Part shown: one piece after another, positions 8,500 through 17,479 of the stretch | Position numbering within the stretch: position 1 is the stretch's first letter | Layout of the letters: each line of letters starts with the position of its first letter | Source of the DNA: G963676335 sp963676335 | Lineage (GTDB): Bacteria; Pseudomonadota; Alphaproteobacteria; Rickettsiales; Rickettsiaceae | Assembly (NCBI GenBank): GCA_963676335.1 | Contig: OY781057.1 | Location: 1-64,000 of the forward strand | Reading direction: 5' to 3' | DNA: 64,000 nt | The notes under the pieces: generated by a model | Told to the model about the DNA's origin: nothing | The model's database searches: none | Seen by the model: the letters and a program-made list of their open reading frames with translations, nothing else | Translations under genes and position numbers: made by a program

Positions 8500-9234
8500 A
8501 TGCCTAATAATCTCAGGGTGGAAAATCTTAGTAAATCATATAAAAATAAAGTAACAGTTAACGATGTTTCTTTATATCTAGAAAGAGGGGAAAGCATAGC
8601 TTTATTAGGACCTAATGGAGCTGGGAAGACTACTTGTTTTAAAATTATTGTTGGTTTAGTTAAAGCTAATTATGGAAATCTATACTTAGATAATTTAAAT
8701 ATTACAAATTTACCTATTCATAAAAGAGGATTACTTGGTATTAGCTATTTACCTCAAGAATTATCTGTATTTCGTGGATTAACAGTTTCGCAAAATATTA
8801 TGGCAGTATTAGAAATTATTAATTGTCCTGTTAATTCTCGGAAAAGTAGATTAGATCAGTTATTGGAGGAATTTTCATTAAATGAATTTTCTAATGTTAA
8901 GGCTACCTTATTATCAGGAGGACTATGTCGTAGGTTAGAAATTGCTAGAACTGTCGCAACAAATCCTAACTTTATTTTATTAGATGAACCATTAGCAGGT
9001 ATTGATCCTATAGCTATGCTAAATATGCGAACTCTGATTATGAATTTACAAAAAAAAAATATTGGAATTTTAATAACAGATCATAATGTTAGAGCAACTT
9101 TATCTATGGTAAATAGAGTTTATATTATATACAACGGTAAAATATTATTAAGTGGAAATGCAAAAGATATTGTTAATAATGAGAAAGTCCAAGAAGTATA
9201 TCTAGGTAAAGAATTTGAAGAACATTTGCGATAA
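8500..9234 (+). CDS. lptB: LPS export ABC transporter ATP-binding protein LptB
   Basis: Cytoplasmic ATPase that drives LPS extraction by LptFG. The 244 residues contain Walker A GPNGAGKTT (residues 37-45), the signature LSGGLCRRLEIAR, Walker B FILLDEPLAGIDP and the switch histidine in LITDHNV. The ISYLPQELSVFRGLTV segment is typical of LptB. It closes the lptC-lptA-lptB cluster. The signature has Leu-Cys in place of the more usual Glu-Arg after LSGG, a minor deviation. Confidence 0.95.
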   Translation: MPNNLRVENLSKSYKNKVTVNDVSLYLERGESIALLGPNGAGKTTCFKIIVGLVKANYGNLYLDNLNITNLPIHKRGLLGISYLPQELSVFRGLTVSQNIMAVLEIINCPVNSRKSRLDQLLEEFSLNEFSNVKATLLSGGLCRRLEIARTVATNPNFILLDEPLAGIDPIAMLNMRTLIMNLQKKNIGILITDHNVRATLSMVNRVYIIYNGKILLSGNAKDIVNNEKVQEVYLGKEFEEHLR

Positions 9235-9299
9235 ATATTAATTTAGAATTCAGATCTATTTCTTTAGTAGCTACTTTTTTTTGCTTTTTAATACTCAAA

Positions 9300-9328
9300 T
9301 TGACATATGGTAAATACCATAATAAAAT
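9300..9328 (+). promoter_or_regulatory. Promoter of aas with a perfect palindrome in its spacer
   Basis: A perfect -35 TTGACA (9300-9305) and a -10 TAAAAT (9323-9328) are separated by 17 bp. The spacer holds a perfect inverted repeat, TATGGTA-AA-TACCATA (9306-9321), exactly where a repressor would block RNA polymerase. It lies 30 bp before the aas start. This is the best -35/-10 pair noticed in the window. The palindrome as an operator is inference. Confidence 0.6.
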
Positions 9329-9357
9329 ACTAGCAGATATAAATTATAAGTACTTAC

Positions 9358-12300
9358 ATGAATAACAGTACCTTATATTTGCTTAAAGATCGTAGATTTT
9401 TTCCTTTGTTTTTAACTCAATTCTGTGGATGTTTTAATGATTGCTTACTAAAAAGTACAATGATTATTTTTTTTACTTACCAATTTGTAAGTGAAACAGA
9501 ATCAGCACAAGGATTAGCATTGGCAACAAACGCTTTATTCGTTTTGCCTTTTATAATATTTGCTAGTATAGCTGGACAGATATCCGATAAATATGAACGT
9601 ACTTTTTTAGTTAGAATTATTAAATGTATCGAAATTGCAGTAATTACATTAGGAGCGTATGGATTTTACATTAACAATAGAGCAATACTTCTTTTTAGTG
9701 TTGCATTAATGGGAATTCATTCTACATTTTTTGGTCCACTAAAGTATAGTATGCTACCAGATTTTTTAGAAAAAGAAGAATTAATTAGCGCTAATGGATA
9801 TATTGAAGGAGCTACTTTTATCAGTATTGCTTTAGGGTCTCTTTTAGGGGGATTCTATATTACAAATCCAAATTTTGTTATAATTACAATGATATCAGTT
9901 TCTTGTATAGGGTTTATTTCAAGTCTATTTTTGAAAAAATGTAATAATGCAAAAGCTAAAACTATTGAATATACACTCAAGGCACAATTTACTAATATAA
10001 TGAGTTATGTTTGTAATAAGCAGCAAATTTTTTTAGCTATATTAGGAATATCTTGGTTTTGGTTCATTGGAGCCGCTCTTTTGGCTCAAATCCCCACATT
10101 AGCAAAAGAAGTATTAGGTGTGGATGAAGGGGTTGCTAATTTGTTTCTAGCAGCTTTTGCTCTAGGTGTTGGTACTGGATCTTTCTTGTGTAATAAATTT
10201 TTAAATAATGAAATTACAACAAAATATACATTTATGGCAGCTGCAGGTATGGGACTAGTAGGAGTAGATTTATTTTTTGCTAGTAAAATAAGCGCTATTC
10301 ATTATTATCCAGAAACACTTAAAACTATTTCTCTTTTTCTAAAGAAAAGTCATAATTGGCGCGTTATTATTGATTTGTTTTTATTGGCTGCAGTGGGGGG
10401 GTTTTATGTAGTACCTTTATATACATCAATGCAATATTATAGCGCATCTAGCTGTCGCTCTCAAGTTATAGCAGCAAATAACTTAATAAATTCTATATTC
10501 ATGATAGCTTCAACTACATTGTTGTATATCTTATTTTATTTAGGATGCTCAATTCCTTTTATGATTTTAATCATAAGTTTATTAACTATTATTGTAGCTG
10601 GATATATTTATCAATTAATTCCGGGAAGTTATGTACTACCAAAGTCTTTTTTAAAAGCAATTGTTAGAAAAATTACTAATATTTTTTATCGTGTGGAGGT
10701 ACGAGGATTAGAAAATTTTTATAAAGCAGGATCTAGAGTTGTGATTATATCTAATCACATGTCTTTCTTGGATTCTGTATTACTAGCTCTTTATATTCCT
10801 CATGAAATAACTTTTGCTATTAATACTTATTATTATAACGTTTGGTGGATGCAACCTTTCTTAAAAATTAGTAAAGCGTATCCAGTTGATAATACAAATG
10901 CTTTAGGTATTAAATATCTAATTAAGTTAATTAAAAAAAATAAAATTATTGCTATCTTTCCAGAAGGAAGAATAGGGAATACTGGAACAAGTACAATAAT
11001 GAAAGTTTATGATGGAGCTGCTTTAATTGCTGATAAAGCAAATGCAAATATTTTACCAGTTAGAGTTAATGGGACACAGTATACACATTTTGTATATAAA
11101 AAATTTCCTAAAATAAAACTATTTCCTAAAATTACTATAGACATTTTACCTGCGGTTATCTTAGAAGCTCCAAAAAATTTGAATCATAAAGAAAGACGTA
11201 ATTATTTAGGAAATAAATTATATGAACTTATGGTTTATATGGTTCATACTACTAATAATTATCAAACAACTTTCTATCAGTCTTTAATAAATGCAAAAAA
11301 TTTATATGGAAAAAACAAAATTGTTTTAGAAGATACGAAAGATAATACTTTAACTTATCAAAAATTAATTGCTAATAGCATAATATTAGGCCATTTTATC
11401 AAAATTAATAATAACACACAAAATAACGTCGGAATTATGTTACCTACATCAATTCCAGCTATTTCTAGCTTTTTTGGAATGCAATGCTATGGATTAGTTC
11501 CGGTTATGTTAAATTTTACATCTGGAATATCAAATATTGTATCTTCTTGTAAAATTGCTTGCCTTGAAGTTGTTGTTACTGCAAGACAATTTATTGAACA
11601 AGCAAATTTATCAAATATCATTGAGGAATTACAAAAGTCTTTTAAAATAGTTTATTTAGAAGATTTACGTTATAAAATTAATTTTTGGCATAAATTAAAA
11701 GGAGTGTTTTTTAGTTTTTTTCCTACTTGCCATTATAGAATAACGTGCAATAATTTTAATCCTGATAGCACTTCAGTAATACTATTTACTTCTGGCACTG
11801 AGGGAAAACCTAAAGCGGTAGCATTATCTCACTTAAATATATTATATAATCATTCTCAAATGATTTCTAAAGTAGATTTAAATTTTACAGATATATTCTT
11901 TAATTCTCTTCCATTATTTCATTCTTTTGGATTGAGTTTTTCAATATTGAGTATCCTAGGAGGTAGTAAATTGGTAGTGTATCCTACTCCTTTACATTAT
12001 ACTATAATTCCTGAAATGATATATGGATATAATGCAACTGTAGTAGCAGGAACAAATACTTTTTTAAAAAAGTATGCCCAATATGGACATTGCTATGATT
12101 TTAAATCAATTCGTTTTGTTTGCGCGGGAGCGGAAAAATTACAACAAGATACTTATAATTTATGGCTAAATAAATATGGTATTAAAATATCAGAATGTTA
12201 TGGAGCAACAGAGGCTTCCCCAGGAATTGCTATTAATACTTTTATGGAAAATAAAATAGGAAGCGTAGGAAAGATTCTTCCAGGTCTTAATTATAAACTT

Positions 12301-12798
12301 TTACAAGTGGAAGGTATTTCAGAAGGTGGATTATTATGTATATCAGGACCAAATATTGCTCTAGGATATATTTATCATGATAACCCTGAAATAGTAAAAA
12401 TAAAGCATAAAGATTTAGGAATTGGGTGGTACGATACTGGAGATGTTGTAAAAATAGATGAAAAAGGATTTATTACTATAGTAGATAGATTAAAACGTTT
12501 TGCAAAAATTGCAGGTGAAATGATTTCTTTAAGTATGATAGAAGAAATTGTTTATGCTATTGATAATAAATCAAATCCTATTGCTATAGTAGTTGAGGAT
12601 ATCGATAGAGGAGAAAAAATTGTTTTATATACTACAAGTAAATTAATTACCAGAGAATCGATTATTTCTCAATTAAATATTAGACAAATATCAGAATTAT
12701 TTTTGCCTAAAAAAATTGTGGAATTAGCAGAAATTCCACTTACCTCTAGTGGAAAAATTAATTATCAAAAATTATTGGCAGACACCGTACAAGCATAG
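9358..12798 (+). CDS. aas: Three-domain acyl-ACP synthetase / lysophospholipid acyltransferase with MFS domain
   Basis: A 1146-residue fusion. Residues 1 to about 420 are a 12-helix major facilitator domain of the lysophospholipid flippase (LplT) type. Residues about 445-640 form a PlsC-type acyltransferase, with NHMSFLD (about 466-472) as the HX4D catalytic motif and FPEGRIG (about 537) for phosphate binding. Residues about 660-1146 form an AMP-forming acyl-activating domain with LFTSGTEGKPKA (about 811), ECYGATEA and WYDTGDV. Together they would import lysophospholipid, activate fatty acid on ACP and re-acylate. This architecture is known in other bacteria. In a host-associated cell it may salvage host lysolipids. 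The preceding promoter carries a palindrome. Confidence 0.93.
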   Translation: MNNSTLYLLKDRRFFPLFLTQFCGCFNDCLLKSTMIIFFTYQFVSETESAQGLALATNALFVLPFIIFASIAGQISDKYERTFLVRIIKCIEIAVITLGAYGFYINNRAILLFSVALMGIHSTFFGPLKYSMLPDFLEKEELISANGYIEGATFISIALGSLLGGFYITNPNFVIITMISVSCIGFISSLFLKKCNNAKAKTIEYTLKAQFTNIMSYVCNKQQIFLAILGISWFWFIGAALLAQIPTLAKEVLGVDEGVANLFLAAFALGVGTGSFLCNKFLNNEITTKYTFMAAAGMGLVGVDLFFASKISAIHYYPETLKTISLFLKKSHNWRVIIDLFLLAAVGGFYVVPLYTSMQYYSASSCRSQVIAANNLINSIFMIASTTLLYILFYLGCSIPFMILIISLLTIIVAGYIYQLIPGSYVLPKSFLKAIVRKITNIFYRVEVRGLENFYKAGSRVVIISNHMSFLDSVLLALYIPHEITFAINTYYYNVWWMQPFLKISKAYPVDNTNALGIKYLIKLIKKNKIIAIFPEGRIGNTGTSTIMKVYDGAALIADKANANILPVRVNGTQYTHFVYKKFPKIKLFPKITIDILPAVILEAPKNLNHKERRNYLGNKLYELMVYMVHTTNNYQTTFYQSLINAKNLYGKNKIVLEDTKDNTLTYQKLIANSIILGHFIKINNNTQNNVGIMLPTSIPAISSFFGMQCYGLVPVMLNFTSGISNIVSSCKIACLEVVVTARQFIEQANLSNIIEELQKSFKIVYLEDLRYKINFWHKLKGVFFSFFPTCHYRITCNNFNPDSTSVILFTSGTEGKPKAVALSHLNILYNHSQMISKVDLNFTDIFFNSLPLFHSFGLSFSILSILGGSKLVVYPTPLHYTIIPEMIYGYNATVVAGTNTFLKKYAQYGHCYDFKSIRFVCAGAEKLQQDTYNLWLNKYGIKISECYGATEASPGIAINTFMENKIGSVGKILPGLNYKLLQVEGISEGGLLCISGPNIALGYIYHDNPEIVKIKHKDLGIGWYDTGDVVKIDEKGFITIVDRLKRFAKIAGEMISLSMIEEIVYAIDNKSNPIAIVVEDIDRGEKIVLYTTSKLITRESIISQLNIRQISELFLPKKIVELAEIPLTSSGKINYQKLLADTVQA

Positions 12799-12811
12799 CA
12801 ATAACCTGTAT

Positions 12812-13648
12812 TTATTTTTTATTAATATCTGGTAAAGATTTTTGAGATTCACTTAAGGAATTATTATTTAATAACGTTATAGATATACGTATGTTTTTTA
12901 CATCAGATAAATCTTGAATATTAATAGGATCTTTATCAGCATTACCAACAATTTTTAGAATTTTATCTTTGTTTATTAATCCATCAAAAAATTGACGAAC
13001 TTTATTAGCTCTATTAAAAGACAAATCCCACAAATCTATTTTGTCTTTGTTAAAAGATGTAGTATACCCGCTGATAGCTAAATAATTAGGCTGATTTTTA
13101 ATCATTTTAGCAAGAGTGTTTAATATTTTTATCATATAGGGTTGTAACTCTACTGTATTTGGATAGAACATAGGTCTATTATCACTATCCATTATTTGGA
13201 TACGTAATCCATCTTTAGTGACATCCATAGCTATATTTTCTGCAAATTCTTTTAAAAGAGTACTTTGTTGCAAATTATTCATAATGGTAGTAAAATTTTC
13301 TCTATCATTATCGCTTAATAAATTACTTAATCTAGCCTGATTGGCTGTAGAGCCTTTAGTAGGAGATCCATAAATTAATGCTCCTGTAGTTGATTCTAAA
13401 GCGTAAGAACCAACTTCTACATTTGGATCTATCCCCCCATCAAAACCAAATCCTACATCTTTACCACTACCAGCTACAGGAGCAAAATATTTAGCTACAC
13501 CTTTTAAATTATCTTGTGGAACCACACTTAATAACCATAGTAACAAAAAAAAACACATCATAGCAGTAACAAAATCAGCATATGCAACTTTCCACATACC
13601 ACCATGGTACTCATTTTTGTTATTTTTTTTAACTTTTTTTATTATCAT
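12812..13648 (-). CDS. motB: Flagellar motor stator protein MotB
   Basis: Peptidoglycan-anchored half of the proton-driven stator. The N-terminal helix carries YADFVTAMMCFFLLLWLLSV (residues 23-42), with the essential proton-carrying aspartate at D25. The C-terminal OmpA-like peptidoglycan-binding domain includes LAISGYTTSFNKDKIDLWDL and SFNRANKVRQFF (residues about 187-218). Length 278 is typical. It follows motA by 5 bp. Retention of the aspartate and the plug/OmpA regions indicates a functional stator. Confidence 0.94.
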   Translation of the reverse strand: MIIKKVKKNNKNEYHGGMWKVAYADFVTAMMCFFLLLWLLSVVPQDNLKGVAKYFAPVAGSGKDVGFGFDGGIDPNVEVGSYALESTTGALIYGSPTKGSTANQARLSNLLSDNDRENFTTIMNNLQQSTLLKEFAENIAMDVTKDGLRIQIMDSDNRPMFYPNTVELQPYMIKILNTLAKMIKNQPNYLAISGYTTSFNKDKIDLWDLSFNRANKVRQFFDGLINKDKILKIVGNADKDPINIQDLSDVKNIRISITLLNNNSLSESQKSLPDINKK

Positions 13649-13653
13649 ATAAA

Positions 13654-14571
13654 TTAATCTTTTCTACCAGAAATGTTAGGAGGTGTAGTGTTAGTAGATG
13701 TAGTATTAGTAGGTGTAGTGTTATTATTGTTTATAATATATTCCACCTCTTCAAAAGATGGACGAACCTCCTCTGGAATTGATTTTCGCATAAATTCAAC
13801 AATAACTGTTGGAGGATTACCATAAAGATAAGATAAAAAACCAAATTTAATGCATTCTAAATATCTCATTTGCGAATCTCCATATTTTGCTAAAAAGTGA
13901 CCTATGGGCAAAAAAAGTCCATATGCAAATAAAACACCAGTAAAAGTTCCAACTAATGCAGCTCCAATTAAAGAACCAAGAATTTCTGGAGGTTCTAATA
14001 TGCTACGCATTGTTACAATAACTCCCAACACAGCAGCAACTATACCAAGAGCTGGAAGAGCGTCTCCTAAATTTAAATAAGATTTACTAGGTATTTGAAA
14101 AGAATGTTCAAACATTTCTAATTCTTTACTAATTATTTCTTCAAATTGATATACTTGATCTACGTTCATAGTTAACAATCTTAAATTATCTCTGATGAAA
14201 TTTAGAATATTTTCATTTTCGATAATAGATGGAGTTTGAGTAAAAATATTACTACTTTGAGGATTGTCTATATGACCTTCTATTGCTAGAATTCCCTTAG
14301 TTTTAATTAAACGAAATATGTTAAAACTAAATATTAATAACTCTATATATTGTTCTTTATTGTATGGTGTTCCTTTAAATAAGTATTTTAATGAAGTAAT
14401 GCTACTTTTTACAGCATACCATGGATTAGAAATTAATGCAGAACCTATACCGGCCCCTAAAATTATTAATAATTCATTTGGTTGCCATAATAACATTAGA
14501 CTTCCAAAATGCATAGTATACCCTACAACGATAGATACTATAACTATAATAATTCCTATTATAAACAACAT
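13654..14571 (-). CDS. motA: Flagellar motor stator protein MotA
   Basis: Membrane half of the stator, forming the ion channel with MotB. Four membrane helices are visible: 1-22, 31-50, and the pair around DALPALGIVAAVLGVIVTMR and LIGAALVGTFTGVLFAYGLF. The cytoplasmic loop lies between. Length 305 includes an extra Asn/Thr/Pro-rich tail (residues about 284-300) encoded by short degenerate repeats near 13681-13733. motB follows in the same transcript; tadA lies 15 bp upstream, also on the minus strand. The conserved proline-containing TM3 region is intact. Confidence 0.94.
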   Translation of the reverse strand: MLFIIGIIIVIVSIVVGYTMHFGSLMLLWQPNELLIILGAGIGSALISNPWYAVKSSITSLKYLFKGTPYNKEQYIELLIFSFNIFRLIKTKGILAIEGHIDNPQSSNIFTQTPSIIENENILNFIRDNLRLLTMNVDQVYQFEEIISKELEMFEHSFQIPSKSYLNLGDALPALGIVAAVLGVIVTMRSILEPPEILGSLIGAALVGTFTGVLFAYGLFLPIGHFLAKYGDSQMRYLECIKFGFLSYLYGNPPTVIVEFMRKSIPEEVRPSFEEVEYIINNNNTTPTNTTSTNTTPPNISGRKD

Positions 14572-14586
14572 AGAGTTACCTTATAT

Positions 14587-15048
14587 TTATTTTATTTTTC
14601 TTTGAAAATGAAAAAAATCTATCATTAATTCTTGAGCATCTTTTGATAGTATACCAATATAAATTTCTGGACGGAAGTGGCAATTTTTATTTGTAAAAAA
14701 TCTAACACCATTCTCGACTGCTCCGTATTTTTTATCACTAGCTGCATAAAACAATCTTTTTATTTTGGAAAATGAGATACATGCAGCACACATAGCGCAT
14801 GGTTCTAAAGTTACATAGATATCACAATCAAGTAAATATTTAGTTTGTAAAATACTACAAGCTGAATTAATTACATTAATTTCAGCATGAAGTAAGGGAT
14901 TATTATAAGCTCTTACTTGATTAAATCCTTTAGCAATTATCTTTTTAGATGGAGTATGAACTATTATAGCTCCAACAGGTACCTCATTATTTATTTTTGC
15001 TAATTTTGCTTGTTCCATTGCTTCTTGCATATATAAGACATTAAACAT
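14587..15048 (-). CDS. tadA: tRNA(Arg) adenosine-34 deaminase TadA
   Basis: Converts A34 to inosine in tRNA-Arg(ACG). The 153-residue cytidine-deaminase fold has the zinc motif HAEINVI (catalytic Glu) and the cysteine pair in EPCAMCAACI. Substrate-loop residues NNPLLHAE and GVRFF are also present. It lies 15 bp upstream of motA and is the likely first gene of a tadA-motA-motB transcript, an unusual pairing of housekeeping and motility genes. Confidence 0.95.
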   Translation of the reverse strand: MFNVLYMQEAMEQAKLAKINNEVPVGAIIVHTPSKKIIAKGFNQVRAYNNPLLHAEINVINSACSILQTKYLLDCDIYVTLEPCAMCAACISFSKIKRLFYAASDKKYGAVENGVRFFTNKNCHFRPEIYIGILSKDAQELMIDFFHFQRKIK

Positions 15049-15062
15049 TTTTGAATAATTTC

Positions 15063-15941
15063 TTACTTTTCGTTAAAAGGCAATGGATATATATTAACTT
15101 CGCATTGATCGAAAGTTTGTTTTATCTCTTGACTTATGCATTGTATAATTTTATCGGTATTTAGTAAAGTAAAATTATCATCCATTTTTAAGTAGAATTG
15201 TAAAAAAAATTTATTTCCAGCCCGCCTAGTTTTTAATTCTTGGATACCTTTAATTTCATTATATTTTTCTAATATTTCAAATAATTTCTGCTTATCTTTT
15301 TTACTTATTTCTTCATCTAACAATACGCTAAGTGATTTCCGCAATAATTTACTAGCTGCAACCATTATATAGATACCCATAATAACACTAAAAATGGCAT
15401 CTATATATGGCCATTTATGACTTAAATATACAGAAATAAAAATAAAAGTATTAGTAAATAGATCATTAACGTAATGTAACCTGTCTACCAAAACTATATT
15501 AGAGCTTGTCTTATAAATTACAAAACTTTGATAAATAAGTAATACTACCACTACAATTGTAGAGAATATCATAATATTCCTTCCTATCATTGGATTGGTT
15601 ATAATATGCCCATTAATCAAGTTTTGTATAGATACAAAAATTGTAAATATTCCAGACGAAATAAAAAAGAAAGCTTGTCCAAAAACAGTCAAATCTTGTG
15701 CTTTATCATGTCCAAATTTATGTTTTTCATCTGGTGGTTTAAGAGCATAATAGACTATAAATAAATTAATGAGCGAAGATGTAAAATCTAGCAAAGAATC
15801 TACTAAAGAAGCAAATATAGAAGAGGAATCAGTTTTTATCCATCCATATAATTTAACTATTGATAATAGTAATCCAACAGTACTAGAAAAATATACTGAT
15901 GTTTTGAGCAAAAATGAATAAAAATTTTTATTGCAAAGCAT
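15063..15941 (-). CDS. Cation diffusion facilitator family transporter
   Basis: Inner-membrane divalent metal/proton antiporter of the CDF (FieF-like) family. Hallmarks are SLVDSLLDFTSSLINL in TM2 (metal-binding aspartates), HKFGHDKAQDL, and a second Asp-containing site WPYIDAIFSVIMGIYI in TM5. A cytoplasmic metallochaperone-like domain ends the protein (KGIQELKTRRAG, QCEVNIYP). I chose the ATG at 15941 (MLCNKNFYS) because relatives begin just before the LLKTSVYF helix. An upstream in-frame ATG at 15992 would add a hydrophobic 17-residue extension lying in the shared promoter region with the 17 kDa gene. Metal specificity cannot be read with certainty. Confidence 0.9.
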   Translation of the reverse strand: MLCNKNFYSFLLKTSVYFSSTVGLLLSIVKLYGWIKTDSSSIFASLVDSLLDFTSSLINLFIVYYALKPPDEKHKFGHDKAQDLTVFGQAFFFISSGIFTIFVSIQNLINGHIITNPMIGRNIMIFSTIVVVVLLIYQSFVIYKTSSNIVLVDRLHYVNDLFTNTFIFISVYLSHKWPYIDAIFSVIMGIYIMVAASKLLRKSLSVLLDEEISKKDKQKLFEILEKYNEIKGIQELKTRRAGNKFFLQFYLKMDDNFTLLNTDKIIQCISQEIKQTFDQCEVNIYPLPFNEK

Positions 15942-16006
15942 AAATATTAATATATAAAATATATATATTATTATAAAATAATAACTAATCAAGGAGAAGT
16001 CTTATA

Positions 16007-16462
16007 ATGAAGAAAAGAATTATTTTAAATTTATTAATGCTGTTTTTGATTACAAGTTGTAGTAATAAACAAAGTGTAGGAACTATTGGAGGGGGAATAA
16101 TTGGAGGATTAGTTGGTTCTAAACTTGGCAAAGGGCAAGGAAATGTTTTAACTACAGGAGTAGGGGTATTAGCTGGAGCCTTATTAGGGAGTGAAATTGG
16201 AAGACATATGGACGAACAAGATAGAAAAATATTGGCCATTACCTCTCAAAAAGTATTAGAAGATTCTCCATCTGGTAGATCAGTTGAATGGAAAAATCCT
16301 GATAATGGGCATTATGGGTATGTAACACCAACTAAAACCTATCAAGAAAGGAGCGGAAGGTATTGTAGAGAATATCAGCAAACTATTATGATAGGTGGAA
16401 AAAAAGAAGAAGGGTATGGAAAGGCTTGTCGTCAGCCAGATGGTACTTGGGAAATTCAATAA
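16007..16462 (+). CDS. 17 kDa surface antigen-family lipoprotein
   Basis: A 151-residue lipoprotein with lipobox LITSC (cysteine at residue 18). A glycine-zipper membrane segment follows: GTIGGGIIGGLVGSKLGKG and LAGALLGSEIGRHMD. Then comes a conserved tail with SVEWKNPDNGHYGYVTP and CREYQQTIMIGGKKEE, ending GTWEI. This arrangement matches the Rickettsia 17 kDa genus-common antigen and related alphaproteobacterial RT0821/Lpp0805-type surface proteins. A strong ribosome binding site AAGGAGAAG precedes the ATG by 8 bases. It is divergent from the CDF gene. Exact function is unknown; it is an abundant outer membrane lipoprotein in relatives. Confidence 0.9.
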   Translation: MKKRIILNLLMLFLITSCSNKQSVGTIGGGIIGGLVGSKLGKGQGNVLTTGVGVLAGALLGSEIGRHMDEQDRKILAITSQKVLEDSPSGRSVEWKNPDNGHYGYVTPTKTYQERSGRYCREYQQTIMIGGKKEEGYGKACRQPDGTWEIQ

Positions 16463-16699
16463 TTTATCATAGCTCTCTATACTTATCGCAAATGAATATA
16501 TCGCTGATTATAAAGATAAATTAAAAACTCTGATTAACGATAACTTTCAGTCGATTAAATTTGATCACTTTACCATAGTTTTAAGTTGAGGGAGTATAAG
16601 TATTGCGAGTATATCTTTTTTTATGTTTCTTATTAACATTTTATCGAATCTCCTATTTTTTTGTTATCTAACTTTATGAGTTCATTATAATCATCAATA
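16463..16699. other. Intergenic stretch with a possible gene scrap
   Basis: 237 bp between two convergent genes. One frame on the plus strand (about 16489-16589) reads 32 codons containing NEYIADYKDKLKTLINDNF and ending at TGA, without a start codon, and looks like a residual C-terminus. The segment gagtataagtattgcgagta (16592-16611) shares the cgagtat end with the window's inverted-repeat elements. I see no intact gene or RNA here. Confidence 0.3.
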
Positions 16700-17479
16700 T
16701 CATTTTAACAATAAAATAACTGGTGCATGATCAGAAGTTTTGTCTTGTGCCCTAATTTTAGTAGAAATATAACAATCTTGAACAAATTTAGTAACATTTG
16801 CTGTAGATAAAATGAAATCTAATCTCATCCCATGGTTATAGTAAAAATTTTTATTTCTATAATCCCACCAAGAAAATTCCTGTATATTAGAATGACATAA
16901 TCTAAATAAATCAAAAAAACCACTATTTAATAATGCACGCATTTTTTGTCTTTCTTGTATAGAAAATCCTATACTACTAGATAGTTCTACTGGATTATAT
17001 ACATCAATATTTTCTGGAGCTACGTTAAAGTCCCCTCCTATTATCATGAGTTCATCAAAACTTTTATTTAACAAAAAATATTGATTTAAGGCTTGTAAAA
17101 AATTTAATTTAATATAAAATTTTTCACTATTAATTTCACCACCATTAGGCACATAAACACATATTAAACGAATATATCCTAAATTAGTATTCAACGTGGT
17201 TTCAATAAATCTTGCATCATCCAAGCAAGGATTATCAATAAAATCTGTTTTTATTTCATCTATAGGAAATTTGCTCAAAATTGCAACTCCATTATACCCA
17301 CTTTGTCCTGATATTGCTATATTATAATTTAAATCTTCTATTAGACTAAATGGGAAATCTTGTTTTTTGCATTTAATTTCTTGTAATAAAACTATATCTG
17401 GATTTTCAGTATCCAGTAAATTTAATAATAGATTTATTCTAGCTCTAATGGAATTAACATTCCAACTAACTAGTTTCAT
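16700..17479 (-). CDS. xthA: Exodeoxyribonuclease III
   Basis: Mg2+-dependent AP endonuclease and 3'-5' exonuclease for base excision repair. The 259-residue EEP-fold protein has all family motifs: SWNVNSIRAR at the start, LLQEIKCKKQDFP (metal-binding Glu), YNGVAILSK, GGDFNVAPENIDVYNP and the terminal SDHAPVIL (catalytic His). The ATG overlaps the stop of the upstream SPFH gene by 4 bp. The enzyme appears complete. Confidence 0.96.
   Translation of the reverse strand: MKLVSWNVNSIRARINLLLNLLDTENPDIVLLQEIKCKKQDFPFSLIEDLNYNIAISGQSGYNGVAILSKFPIDEIKTDFIDNPCLDDARFIETTLNTNLGYIRLICVYVPNGGEINSEKFYIKLNFLQALNQYFLLNKSFDELMIIGGDFNVAPENIDVYNPVELSSSIGFSIQERQKMRALLNSGFFDLFRLCHSNIQEFSWWDYRNKNFYYNHGMRLDFILSTANVTKFVQDCYISTKIRAQDKTSDHAPVILLLK

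Noticed and set aside
15985..16239. Open frame antisense to the 17 kDa lipoprotein gene
   Set aside because: Proline-rich shadow of the glycine-rich plus-strand gene, no ribosome binding site; the lipoprotein is clearly the real gene.
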